A stretch of 13,117 nt of DNA from Dialister sp. CAG:486. GTDB taxonomy: Bacteria > Bacillota > Negativicutes > Veillonellales > Dialisteraceae. Of the stretch, positions 7,736 to 13,070 are shown piece by piece. A program made the translations under genes and the position numbers. The stretch covers positions 2,184 through 15,300 of the forward strand of contig FR879593.1 of NCBI GenBank assembly GCA_000434475.1, read 5' to 3'. Numbering within the stretch: position 1 is the first letter of the stretch; each line of letters opens with the position of its first letter. The notes beneath the pieces are model-generated. The model ran no database searches. It saw nothing but the letters and a program-made list of their open reading frames with translations, and had not been told where the DNA came from.

Positions 7736-7884
7736 GTCGTCATCTCGAGCGTAGCCCTCGATCTTTATTGCAGAACGTTCATCGCCTGATGTGAGGCAGC
7801 ACCAGGACATCATTTTCCCTCGACGCATACACGCTGATTCCCGCAGTGCAGTAAAGATCCCTCGACTGCGCTCGGGATGACGAT
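7736..7884. repeat. Imperfect long inverted repeat with GTCATC-CGAGCG ends
   Basis: The left end (7736-7773) contains CGTCATCTCGAGCGTAG and ATCTTTATTGCAG. The right end (7845-7884), on the other strand, contains CGTCATCCCGAGCGCAG and ATCTTTACTGCA. The ~70 bp between carry no gene. This is the architecture of a small non-autonomous palindromic element. I see no clear target duplication. Confidence 0.6.
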
Positions 7885-7898
7885 GCCGGAGAATCCCA

Positions 7899-7926
7899 GT
7901 CACTAGTCACTAGTCACCAGTCACTC
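7899..7926 (+). repeat. GTCACTA heptamer tract (4 units)
   Basis: Four contiguous 7-bp units: GTCACTA, GTCACTA, GTCACCA and GTCACTC. It is followed by the TCCTAATCCCTAGC block also seen at 5794. Confidence 0.8.
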
Positions 7927-7968
7927 GAGACTCCTAATCCCTAGCCAGTCATCCCTGCTTTCAAACTT

Positions 7969-8000
7969 GTAGCGGCAGCTTCGCCGCAAAGTATATATTG
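7969..8000 (+). repeat. REP-like half-unit
   Basis: GTAGCGGCAGCTTCGCCGC, followed by AAAGTATATATT, is a single half of the palindromic element at 2490-2581. It lies ~80 bp upstream of the truncated plus-strand gene. Confidence 0.65.
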
Positions 8001-8082
8001 CTTATTATACCATGTTCCCCCTTCTCTCCTATGCTACAATATGGCTAATCTCATGATTTCTTATACATAAAGGAGACCCTGT

Positions 8083-8235
8083 ATGAATAGAGAAGAACGA
8101 GTCAGAGCCGCCCTTGCCGGCAAAGAAGTCGACCGCGTACCGGTCGCTGCCTGGATGCGCCTCTCCGCATTCGACCAGGATCCGATCTCCCTCGCCGAGG
8201 CAGAAGTCGATCTCACAGAAAAACTTGAACCGTGA
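8083..8235 (+). pseudogene. Truncated uroporphyrinogen decarboxylase-family gene (N-terminus only)
   Basis: A 50-codon frame begins MNREERVRAALAGKEVDRVP and continues with VAAWMR and LAEAEVDLTEK. This is the usual N-terminal pattern of the URO-D/MtaA/CmuA family (normally ~330-350 residues), which includes uroporphyrinogen decarboxylases and methyl-cobamide:CoM methyltransferase-like enzymes. The start is well supported by AAAGGAGA eight bases before the ATG. Homology stops after LTEK (8223). The last codons and the TGA come from the heptamer tract TTGAACC/GTGAACC that follows, and then a terminator. The rest of the gene is gone, so no enzyme can be made; a 50-residue peptide could still be expressed. 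A weak TACAAT (8035-8040) may be the -10 box. Confidence 0.75.
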
Positions 8236-8252
8236 ACCGTGAACCCTGAACC
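8225..8252 (+). repeat. GTGAACC heptamer tract (4 units)
   Basis: The units are TTGAACC, GTGAACC, GTGAACC and CTGAACC. It is the inverted form of the GGTTCAA tracts at 2451 and 5625. It overlaps the end of the truncated gene and supplies its stop codon. Confidence 0.8.
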
Positions 8253-8257
8253 TCACC

Positions 8258-8297
8258 TAAAAACCGCTGTCCGAAACCATTCGGACAGCGGTTTTTT
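8258..8297. terminator. Bidirectional rho-independent terminator
   Basis: AAAACCGCTGTCCGA pairs with TCGGACAGCGGTTTTTT across a short loop, with A-runs on the left and T-runs on the right. It serves the truncated plus-strand gene and, from the other side, the symporter whose stop codon begins at 8300 on minus. Confidence 0.92.
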
Positions 8298-9578
8298 CTA
8301 TTCGTGATTCAATTTCCCTTTCAGATCATGGTCGGTCATCGCGCAGACGCAGGAATCAGACCAGACATTCTCTGCTGTCTCGATCATATCGATGATCGTA
8401 TAGATCGGAAGGATGAGCCCCATGATGCCGATCGGCGCGCCGATACCGCTCATGAGGGAAAGCGTCAGGAAGTAGCATCCCATCGGTACACCTGCATTGC
8501 CGACAGCGGCGAGTACTGCGACGATGAGCCATGTGAGCATGGTCGTCATCGAAAGCTCGATCCCCGCATTCTGCATGACGAAGAGCGAAGTGATCAGTAT
8601 GAAGGCTGCGCATCCGTTCATGTTGATGGTCGTGCAGATCGGAAGTACAAAGCGGGAAACAGCGGGATTCGCCTTTAGATTCTTCTCCGCCGAGGCAAGC
8701 GTCACCGGCAGTGTGCCCGCAGAGCTCTTGGTGAAGAGAGCGACTGCAATGGCAGGAGACATTTTCTTGAAAACCTCGATCGGATTCAGTCCACGAGCCA
8801 GAAGGAAGAGCGGCAGGACAAGGAAGAACTGGATACCGTTACTTGCCATGATGACGAGCGTGTATTTCCCGAGCGCCCCTACGATGACCCCTGCTTCGAT
8901 CTGGGCGGAGAGCTGCCCTGCAAAAGCCAGAATGCCGACAGGAAGAATGGCGAGAAGCGCTTTGATCAGCGTAAAGAGAAGCTCCTGAAAACCAAGGATG
9001 ACCTTCAGGAGGACTTCGCGATTCTCCGTCTTCGGCATGAAGGCAAGCCCGAGGCCGAAGGAGGCTGCGATCAGCATGACAGCAAGTACATTGCCGGACA
9101 GGAATGGCTGCAGAATGTTATTCGGAATGACATTCAAGATGTGGTCATAGTATGTGACCGTTCCCAGCTTCTGCGGCACGCTCGAAGCCCCTGCACTCGC
9201 CAGATCCGTCGGCAGATTCCCCGGTGTCACCCAGAGATACATCGCAAGCCCGATACCTGCCGCAAAGACGGTAGTGAGAAGCGTGTAGACGACCGCATGT
9301 GCAAAAATGCGACCGGTTTCCTTCTTGCCGCCGAGTGCAGCCAGTGTCGTGATGACAGCGAGCGCGATCGTCGGTACCGCGATGAACTGGAACAAACGGG
9401 TGAATACCGTCGCGATAAAATTAAAGAGCTCATTCAAAGGCTTGATCCCGAGCCAGCCCAGAGCGGCGCCCACGACCAATGCCAGGATCCAGAGAATAAA
9501 CTGCCGTCCCTGCTTTTTTGTCTGGTGCTCTTTCAGCACGCTCTGTGCTAAGTTTTTGACATCCTCATTTTTATTCAT
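8298..9578 (-). CDS. Dicarboxylate/amino acid:cation symporter (DAACS/SDF family)
   Basis: This 426-residue secondary transporter belongs to the glutamate-transporter fold and should move an amino acid or dicarboxylate inward with Na+ or H+. Hydrophobic segments cover most of the chain. Hairpin 1 carries KSSAGTLPVT, TM7 has NMNGCA (319-324), hairpin 2 has NAGVPMG, and TM8 has D397, N404 and D408, matching the ion and substrate positions of GltPh. Two family landmarks differ: NMDGT reads NMNGC, and the TM8 Arg that binds an acidic side chain is Glu (E400). Glutamate or aspartate is therefore an unlikely substrate; a neutral or cationic amino acid is more plausible (inference). I chose the ATG at 9578 because AGGAGG precedes it at ideal spacing. 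An in-frame ATG 18 nt earlier lies upstream of that site. The T-box-like leader upstream fits amino-acid-responsive control. Confidence 0.92.
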   Translation of the reverse strand: MNKNEDVKNLAQSVLKEHQTKKQGRQFILWILALVVGAALGWLGIKPLNELFNFIATVFTRLFQFIAVPTIALAVITTLAALGGKKETGRIFAHAVVYTLLTTVFAAGIGLAMYLWVTPGNLPTDLASAGASSVPQKLGTVTYYDHILNVIPNNILQPFLSGNVLAVMLIAASFGLGLAFMPKTENREVLLKVILGFQELLFTLIKALLAILPVGILAFAGQLSAQIEAGVIVGALGKYTLVIMASNGIQFFLVLPLFLLARGLNPIEVFKKMSPAIAVALFTKSSAGTLPVTLASAEKNLKANPAVSRFVLPICTTINMNGCAAFILITSLFVMQNAGIELSMTTMLTWLIVAVLAAVGNAGVPMGCYFLTLSLMSGIGAPIGIMGLILPIYTIIDMIETAENVWSDSCVCAMTDHDLKGKLNHE

Positions 9579-9711
9579 ATCATTTCCTCCTATCATTTCC
9601 TACTATTCCTACTATGGCGATCAATGAAAAAGAGTTCAGCAACAGATTCTATGGATGCAGCAAGGCTCGCGAAACATTGCCGCATCGGGCAAGATCTTCA
9701 TTTCAAACAAT

Positions 9712-9744
9712 AAAAAAAGCCCTTCCTCCCCCATGGGACGAAAG
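9712..9744 (-). terminator. Leader attenuator terminator
   Basis: CTTTCGTCCC (9735-9744) pairs with GGGAGGAAGG (9721-9730) with one G-G mismatch, a 4-nt loop, and GC plus seven T at 9712-9718. The CGTCCC strand can instead pair with TGGG/ACGA of the T-box region, giving the classic terminator/antiterminator choice. The symporter ATG lies 134 nt further on. Confidence 0.8.
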
Positions 9745-9962
9745 ACTCGTGATTCTCACCCAATTTCACCGTTGCGTCACCGCATCGGCCTCTTTAAGTC
9801 CAAACAGACTCTGATCCTGTAACGGGAATCCCCGGGAGAGCCTACTCCTTTTCGGTCTCCTCGCTCTGAAACGCACTTCAGCAAAGTTTCTCTGCCCGCT
9901 TGCACTGTCCGGACTCGCTAAGAGAAGAAATCCCTGCGTACTCTTTTTCTTCATCGCTTATT
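9712..9962 (-). promoter_or_regulatory. T-box-like riboswitch leader of the symporter
   Basis: The ~250-nt leader shows T-box hallmarks in order on minus. The stem I start has GATGAAG and AGTACGCAGGG. An apical stem GTCCG/CGGGC encloses a GTGCAAG loop, and AGAGAA pairs with TTCTCT below it. The linker AGTAGG (9841-9846) and the stem III end CCCGTTAC follow. Then comes the T-box region GGGTGAGAATCACGA and the competing CGTCCC that enters a terminator. T-boxes sense uncharged tRNA and let transcription of amino-acid genes continue. Here the acceptor-reading bulge reads UGAG rather than UGGN, and I could not draw the usual specifier-loop lower helix, so the amino acid is not assigned. It could be a divergent or decaying T-box. 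Confidence 0.72.
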
Positions 9963-9968
9963 GGACAT

Positions 9969-9997
9969 ACTATAGCATAGATAAAGGAATGTGTCAA
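9969..9997 (-). promoter_or_regulatory. Strong promoter of the symporter leader
   Basis: TTGACA (9992-9997) and TATAGT (9969-9974) are spaced by 17 bp on minus. Transcription would begin at about 9962, right before the T-box stem I sequence. Confidence 0.85.
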
Positions 9998-10165
9998 ACC
10001 TCTGTAAGAAAAAAAGAATACAGTGCCCTGGTCTCTACGTCCCCTCATCAGATGCTCTCTTTTTTCGATCTGCCATTTTTATACTCTACTCTTCCCAACT
10101 TTCCTCCACTTGTGGTAAGATATGAAAAATAATTTCTTTATTTTTTAGAAAGGAGACGTTCCCTC

Positions 10166-10594
10166 ATGGGTATGCTCAAAGAATTCAAAGACTTTGCCCT
10201 CCGCGGCAATGTAGTAGACATGGCAGTCGGTGTAGTCATCGGCGCTGCATTCGGAAAGATCGTTTCTTCTCTGGTCAGCCATGTCATCATGCCTCCTCTG
10301 GGCTACCTTCTGGGTGGTATCGATTTCTCCAACCTTTTCATCCCTCTGAGCGATACCCCGGTCTCCACGCTCGCCGAAGCAAAAGAACTCGGCGTACCGG
10401 TCATCGCATACGGAGAATTCCTGAATGCAGTCATTGATTTCCTGATCATTGCTTTCGTCATTTTTATCGCCATCAAGCAGATCAACCACTTCTTCCCGAA
10501 AGCTCCGCCAAAGGAAATCAGAAAGTGCCCCTACTGCAAAGAAGCTATCGCAGATGATGCGACCCGCTGCCCGCACTGCACGGCGCAGCTCTGA
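10166..10594 (+). CDS. mscL: Large-conductance mechanosensitive channel with zinc ribbon
   Basis: MscL is a pentameric inner-membrane pore that opens under membrane tension and releases solutes during hypo-osmotic shock. The 142-residue protein begins [20 protein letters not shown], the amphipathic N-helix and the start of TM1. It continues with the pore-lining [20 protein letters not shown] and [11 protein letters not shown]2 is the segment [17 protein letters not shown] (about 87-103), followed by the KQINHF boundary. The tail is unusual compared with the Escherichia coli protein: CPYC and CPHC at about 122-138 form a zinc-ribbon-like pair of CxxC motifs. GAAAGGAGA lies at good spacing before the ATG. 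The gene is monocistronic, with its own terminators downstream. A likely -10 (TAAGAT at ~10117) has no convincing -35. Confidence 0.96.
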   Translation: MGMLKEFKDFALRGNVVDMAVGVVIGAAFGKIVSSLVSHVIMPPLGYLLGGIDFSNLFIPLSDTPVSTLAEAKELGVPVIAYGEFLNAVIDFLIIAFVIFIAIKQINHFFPKAPPKEIRKCPYCKEAIADDATRCPHCTAQL

Positions 10595-10615
10595 GACGCC
10601 TCTTTCGCCAGCAAA

Positions 10616-10659
10616 GGCGGTGTGACAAAAACCTGTATGTTTTGTCACACAGCCTTTTT
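10616..10659 (+). terminator. mscL terminator
   Basis: GGTGTGACAAAA pairs with TTTTGTCACAC (stem of 11 bp), closed by flanking GGC/GCC and followed by TTTTT. It lies 22 bp after the mscL stop codon. Confidence 0.9.
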
Positions 10660-10685
10660 ACATTCGTTTTCCCCATGAGACGCCT

Positions 10686-10712
10686 AAAGCCTCCCCGAAG
10701 GGAGGCTTTTTA
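10686..10712 (+). terminator. Second terminator after mscL
   Basis: AAAGCCTCCC, a CGAA loop, then GGGAGGCTTTTT. It is perfect and mainly oriented for plus-strand transcripts (five T). On minus it has a UUCG loop but only three U, so it would be a weaker stop for leftward transcripts. Confidence 0.88.
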
Positions 10713-10791
10713 GAGGTGTTTGGAGTTGTTGAGAAAGATTTGTAACAATGAGTGGAATCATCACGGCCAATGGTGATTTCCTTTTGTTTAC
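10686..10791 (-). ncRNA. Candidate small RNA
   Basis: A promoter-like TTGACA-17 bp-TAATAT points left into a stretch with no gene. The predicted ~105-nt transcript would start near 10791. It would form a 5' hairpin (GGAA/TTCC and ATCAC/GTGAT around 10753-10781) and end at the TTCG-looped stem at 10686-10709. No start codon with a ribosome binding site is evident in it. The weak point is the short U-run on this strand. No known RNA family was recognised. Confidence 0.3.
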
Positions 10792-10797
10792 GATTCT

Positions 10798-10826
10798 ATA
10801 TTACCTCACATCGTCTTTATTGTCAA
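10798..10826 (-). promoter_or_regulatory. Orphan leftward promoter
   Basis: TTGACA (10821-10826) and TAATAT (10798-10803) lie on minus with a 17-bp spacer. It is downstream of the rubredoxin stop codon and would drive only the intergenic candidate RNA, or antisense transcription into mscL. Confidence 0.55.
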
Positions 10827-10834
10827 GTATTGTT

Positions 10835-10864
10835 TATTGTTTTCATGAACAATAATTAACAATC
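10835..10864 (-). other. AT-rich hairpin after rubredoxin
   Basis: Read on minus just past the rubredoxin stop, TTATTGTT pairs perfectly with AACAATAA, and ATTGT with ACAAT below a small bulge. There is no T-run. It may act as a 3' end stabiliser or weak terminator for rubredoxin. Confidence 0.4.
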
Positions 10865-11027
10865 ATCCTTCGTAAACTTCAAATTCATCCTTGCCGGCGC
10901 CGCAGACCGGGCATACATAGTCTGCCGGCAGATCTTCAAACTTGGTCCCCGGGGCGATGCCATTATCCGGATCACCTTTGGCTTCATCGTAAATCCATCC
11001 GCATACAGTGCATACATACTTTTTCAT
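10863..11027 (-). CDS. rd: Rubredoxin
   Basis: This 54-residue cytoplasmic iron protein carries single electrons, often to rubrerythrin, superoxide reductase or oxidases in anaerobes dealing with oxygen. The chain begins [20 protein letters not shown] and ends with [17 protein letters not shown]. The two CxxC pairs (Cys6/Cys9 and Cys39/Cys42) bind the single iron, and the conserved aromatics Y4, W11, Y13 and F30 are in place. Length and spacing are standard. AAAGGAGGGAA precedes the ATG. It is monocistronic here, with no rubrerythrin or reductase next to it, so the partner must be elsewhere. No clear promoter was found between it and the inverted-repeat element upstream. Confidence 0.97.
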   Translation of the reverse strand: MKKYVCTVCGWIYDEAKGDPDNGIAPGTKFEDLPADYVCPVCGAGKDEFEVYEG

Positions 11028-11053
11028 AGTCGTTCCCTCCTTTGGGAAAACTC

Positions 11054-11081
11054 ACAGGGGGCCACATGTCGGCTTCCCTGT
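11054..11081 (-). promoter_or_regulatory. Hairpin in rubredoxin leader
   Basis: ACAGGG (11054-11059) and CCCTGT (11076-11081) pair, with GCC/GGC continuing the stem across an internal loop. It lies ~27 bp before the start codon, just upstream of the ribosome binding site. Its role is unknown. Confidence 0.35.
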
Positions 11082-11135
11082 AGGAAGGAAATGTCGGTGC
11101 GACCGCAGCTTGTGATTTGGCAAGAGTGAAATCCT

Positions 11136-11298
11136 AGGGAAACGCTGATTCAATCGCAGAGTCAGATTCTACAAGAATTTTTATACATAGCTTCGTCATA
11201 GCCTTCCTTAAATAGCTCGCTATTCGCGTCAGGTTATTCCTCGCTATGCATAAAGATTCAAGAGTAAAATCTGACAACGATTGAATCAGTGTTTCCCT
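11136..11298. mobile_element. MITE-like palindromic element, 163 bp
   Basis: The ends are inverted copies: AGGGAAACGCTGATTCAATCG on the left and, on the other strand, AGGGAAACACTGATTCAATCG on the right. Similarity continues inward for ~55 bp (GTCAGATTCTAC against GTCAGATTTTAC, then TTTATACATAGC against TTTATGCATAGC). The centre contains a smaller AATAGC/GCTATT palindrome. It carries no open reading frame. A second copy begins at 13071. No convincing target-site duplication is seen (flanks TCCT and GGAG). It is probably a non-autonomous insertion between rubredoxin and the tRNA gene. Confidence 0.7.
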
Positions 11299-11432
11299 GG
11301 AGCGATCGGATCCGTATTTCCCTTCTTTCTATATTTACATCTCTCTATATACTATTATATCACAGTATTTAAATAGTTCAATATCGAATGATGCGTTTTT
11401 TCCCTCGCCCAAAATCATCTGCTCATCCCCCA

Positions 11433-11461
11433 TTGACCAAAAGGTCCCGACCTTATATAAT
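11433..11461 (+). promoter_or_regulatory. tRNA-Leu promoter
   Basis: TTGACC (11433-11438) and a perfect TATAAT (11456-11461) are separated by 17 bp. The start site near 11468 is ~10 bp before the mature tRNA. The spacer contains the inverted repeat AAGGTC-CC-GACCTT. Confidence 0.88.
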
Positions 11462-11477
11462 AGGTATCGCAAGCCAT

Positions 11478-11561
11478 GCGAGCGTGGCGGAATTGGTAGA
11501 CGCACAGGATTTAGGATCCTGCGCCTTGTGCATGGGGGTTCGAGTCCCTTCGCTCGCACCA
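11478..11561 (+). tRNA. tRNA-Leu, anticodon UAG
   Basis: 84 nt including an encoded CCA. The acceptor stem is GCGAGCG/CGCTCGC. The D-arm has TTGGTAGAC, and the anticodon stem CAGGA/TCCTG holds the loop TTTAGGA with anticodon TAG at 11512-11514, reading CUA and probably other CUN codons. A long variable arm, as expected for a type II leucine tRNA, is followed by the T-loop TTCGAGT. It is a single tRNA, not part of a cluster. Confidence 0.97.
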
Positions 11562-11593
11562 AAAAAGCACTGTGGATCTCACAGTGCTTTTTT
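11562..11593. terminator. Bidirectional terminator between tRNA-Leu and adh
   Basis: AAAAGCACTGTG pairs with CACAGTGCTTTT around a GATCT loop, flanked by an A-run and a T-run. It begins directly after the tRNA CCA and also faces the end of the leftward alcohol dehydrogenase gene 35 bp away. Confidence 0.93.
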
Positions 11594-11627
11594 ATTGGCA
11601 GTCACCTTTTTCACTAAAGCCGATCCC

Positions 11628-12797
11628 TCAGAAATTTACAGTCTTCCCATAGTAAGCACATTCGAGGATCTTTGCCATAGCTTCCGCATCTGCCTCACGC
11701 GGGTTCTCCGGAGTGCAGGCATCGAGGACGGCATTCTCAGCGATCGCATCCTTCTTGGCAAGGTACAGCTCCTCTGGCACCCCATAGTCTTTGAGTGTCA
11801 GCGGGATGTCCATCTTCTGATTCAGTTTCTGGATAGCTTCCTCATAGGAAATGACAAGCTGTGCATCTGTGCGTCCCGGAAGGCCAGCCACACGAGCGAG
11901 ATCGGCATAGCGCGAAAGACAGTCCTTCTTGTTGAACTGGATGACATACGGCATCAAGATGGCATTCGCACAACCATGCGGGATATGGAAGACGGCACCG
12001 ATCTTATGCGCCAGAGAATGTGTGATCCCCAGAAGTCCATTTGAGAAGGCCATACCGGCAAGGCACTGCGCGATATGCATTTTGCCTCTGGCTTCCTTGT
12101 CTCCATGATACGACTCTACGATGTTGTCAAAAATATCGGAGACAGCCTGCTTGGAGAGCGGTTCCGTGAAGCCATTCGCAAACTTTGACACATAGGCCTC
12201 GGTCGCATGTGTCAGCGCATCCATCCCTGTATGCGCGGTGAGCTTCTTCGGCATGGTAGACGGAATGTCGAGGTCAAGGATGGCAAGATCCGGCGTCAGG
12301 TTGAAATCAGCGAGTGGATACTTGATGCCTGTCGAGTAGTCGGTGATGACAGAGAAAGCCGTGACTTCTGTCGCAGTCCCCGATGTGGATGGGATAGCGA
12401 CGAAGATCGCCTTCTGACGAAGCGGCGGCAAAGAGAATGGCTTTTTGATCTCGTCGAATGTCAGATTCGGATATTCATAGAAGACCCACATGGCCTTGGC
12501 TGCATCGATCGGTGAACCGCCGCCGATCGCCACGATCACATCCGGCTGGAATTCTTCCATCAGCTTCGCGCCCTTCTGCACTTCTTCGATGGATGGATCC
12601 GGTGTGATGCCTTCGAGCGTGTAGGTGGCAAGTCCTGCGTCCTTCAGCACCTTTTCAGTCTTCTGAAGGAAACCGCCTGCCCGCATGGAATGACCACCGG
12701 TGCAAATGAAAGCTTTCTTGTGACCCTTCAGCAAAGACAACTCATCAATGGCTCCATGACCGCAATAAATATCTCTAGGTAATGTGAAACGGAACAT
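11628..12797 (-). CDS. Iron-containing alcohol dehydrogenase (group III)
   Basis: This 389-residue cytoplasmic oxidoreductase interconverts aldehydes and alcohols with NAD(P)H, usually to dispose of fermentation electrons. The start is MFRFTLPRDIYCGHGA, close to the stand-alone relatives of the AdhE alcohol-dehydrogenase domain. The nucleotide-binding loop is AIGGGSPIDAAKAMW (~94-108), followed by PSTSGTATEVTAFSVITDY. The metal ligands are the Asp and His of HTGMDALTHATEAYVS plus His of THSLAH and HIPHGCANAI. Length is normal for the family. I chose the ATG at 12797 because AAAGGAGGAG lies directly upstream; an in-frame ATG 21 nt earlier precedes that site and is not favoured. Substrate cannot be told from sequence: ethanol, butanol, propanediol and lactaldehyde are all possible. 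It is monocistronic, with a long upstream region containing a probable promoter and an inverted repeat. Confidence 0.94.
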   Translation of the reverse strand: MFRFTLPRDIYCGHGAIDELSLLKGHKKAFICTGGHSMRAGGFLQKTEKVLKDAGLATYTLEGITPDPSIEEVQKGAKLMEEFQPDVIVAIGGGSPIDAAKAMWVFYEYPNLTFDEIKKPFSLPPLRQKAIFVAIPSTSGTATEVTAFSVITDYSTGIKYPLADFNLTPDLAILDLDIPSTMPKKLTAHTGMDALTHATEAYVSKFANGFTEPLSKQAVSDIFDNIVESYHGDKEARGKMHIAQCLAGMAFSNGLLGITHSLAHKIGAVFHIPHGCANAILMPYVIQFNKKDCLSRYADLARVAGLPGRTDAQLVISYEEAIQKLNQKMDIPLTLKDYGVPEELYLAKKDAIAENAVLDACTPENPREADAEAMAKILECAYYGKTVNF

Positions 12798-12888
12798 AGT
12801 GACTCCTCCTTTGGGCATAGAATCATACGGAAGGATGGACGATCAGTATCTCTTGATCGAAGAAATTCTGATCTGTCCTTCTTCTTAT

Positions 12889-12917
12889 AGTATACACTTT
12901 TTTATGCAGACTGGAAC
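12889..12917 (-). promoter_or_regulatory. Possible adh promoter
   Basis: On minus, TATACT (12889-12894) lies 17 bp downstream of GTTCCA (12912-12917). The -10 is good and the -35 is weak, which fits an activated or regulated promoter. The leader to the ATG would be ~85 nt and contains a GATCAG/CTGATC inverted repeat around 12844-12875. Confidence 0.45.
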
Positions 12918-12971
12918 ATGTATGCTTATTCTATATGAAAAAGTCATTGGAAATGAGTTAAAAGCATACAT
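12918..12971. promoter_or_regulatory. Inverted ATGTATGCTT pair upstream of adh
   Basis: ATGTATGCTT (12918-12927) and its exact inverse AAGCATACAT (12962-12971) are 44 bp apart centre to centre, about four helical turns. The proximal arm touches the -35 box of the possible adh promoter. It could be a two-site operator or a large stem. Beyond this, 12972-13070 shows only a minor CCAC/GTGG hairpin and an isolated TATAAT at ~13062. Confidence 0.4.
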
Positions 12972-13070
12972 ATAGAAGGCCTATCGCCCACTGTATGTGG
13001 ACTGCTGCTTCCCTATGAACCCGCCGATGCCCGGCTCCCTAGCCACCGCCTTTTTTATCGGGTATAATAT

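Noticed and set aside
7649..7903. Small minus-strand frames across the inverted repeat
   Set aside because: They cover dispersed repeats, and the peptide reflects repeat sequence; no start signals are seen.
8029..8256. A 75-codon minus-strand frame opposite the truncated URO-D fragment
   Set aside because: The plus-strand reading has family resemblance and a ribosome binding site; the minus frame has neither.
12784..12975. A 63-codon plus-strand frame upstream of adh
   Set aside because: It starts inside the antisense of adh, lacks a ribosome binding site and runs through the adh promoter region.
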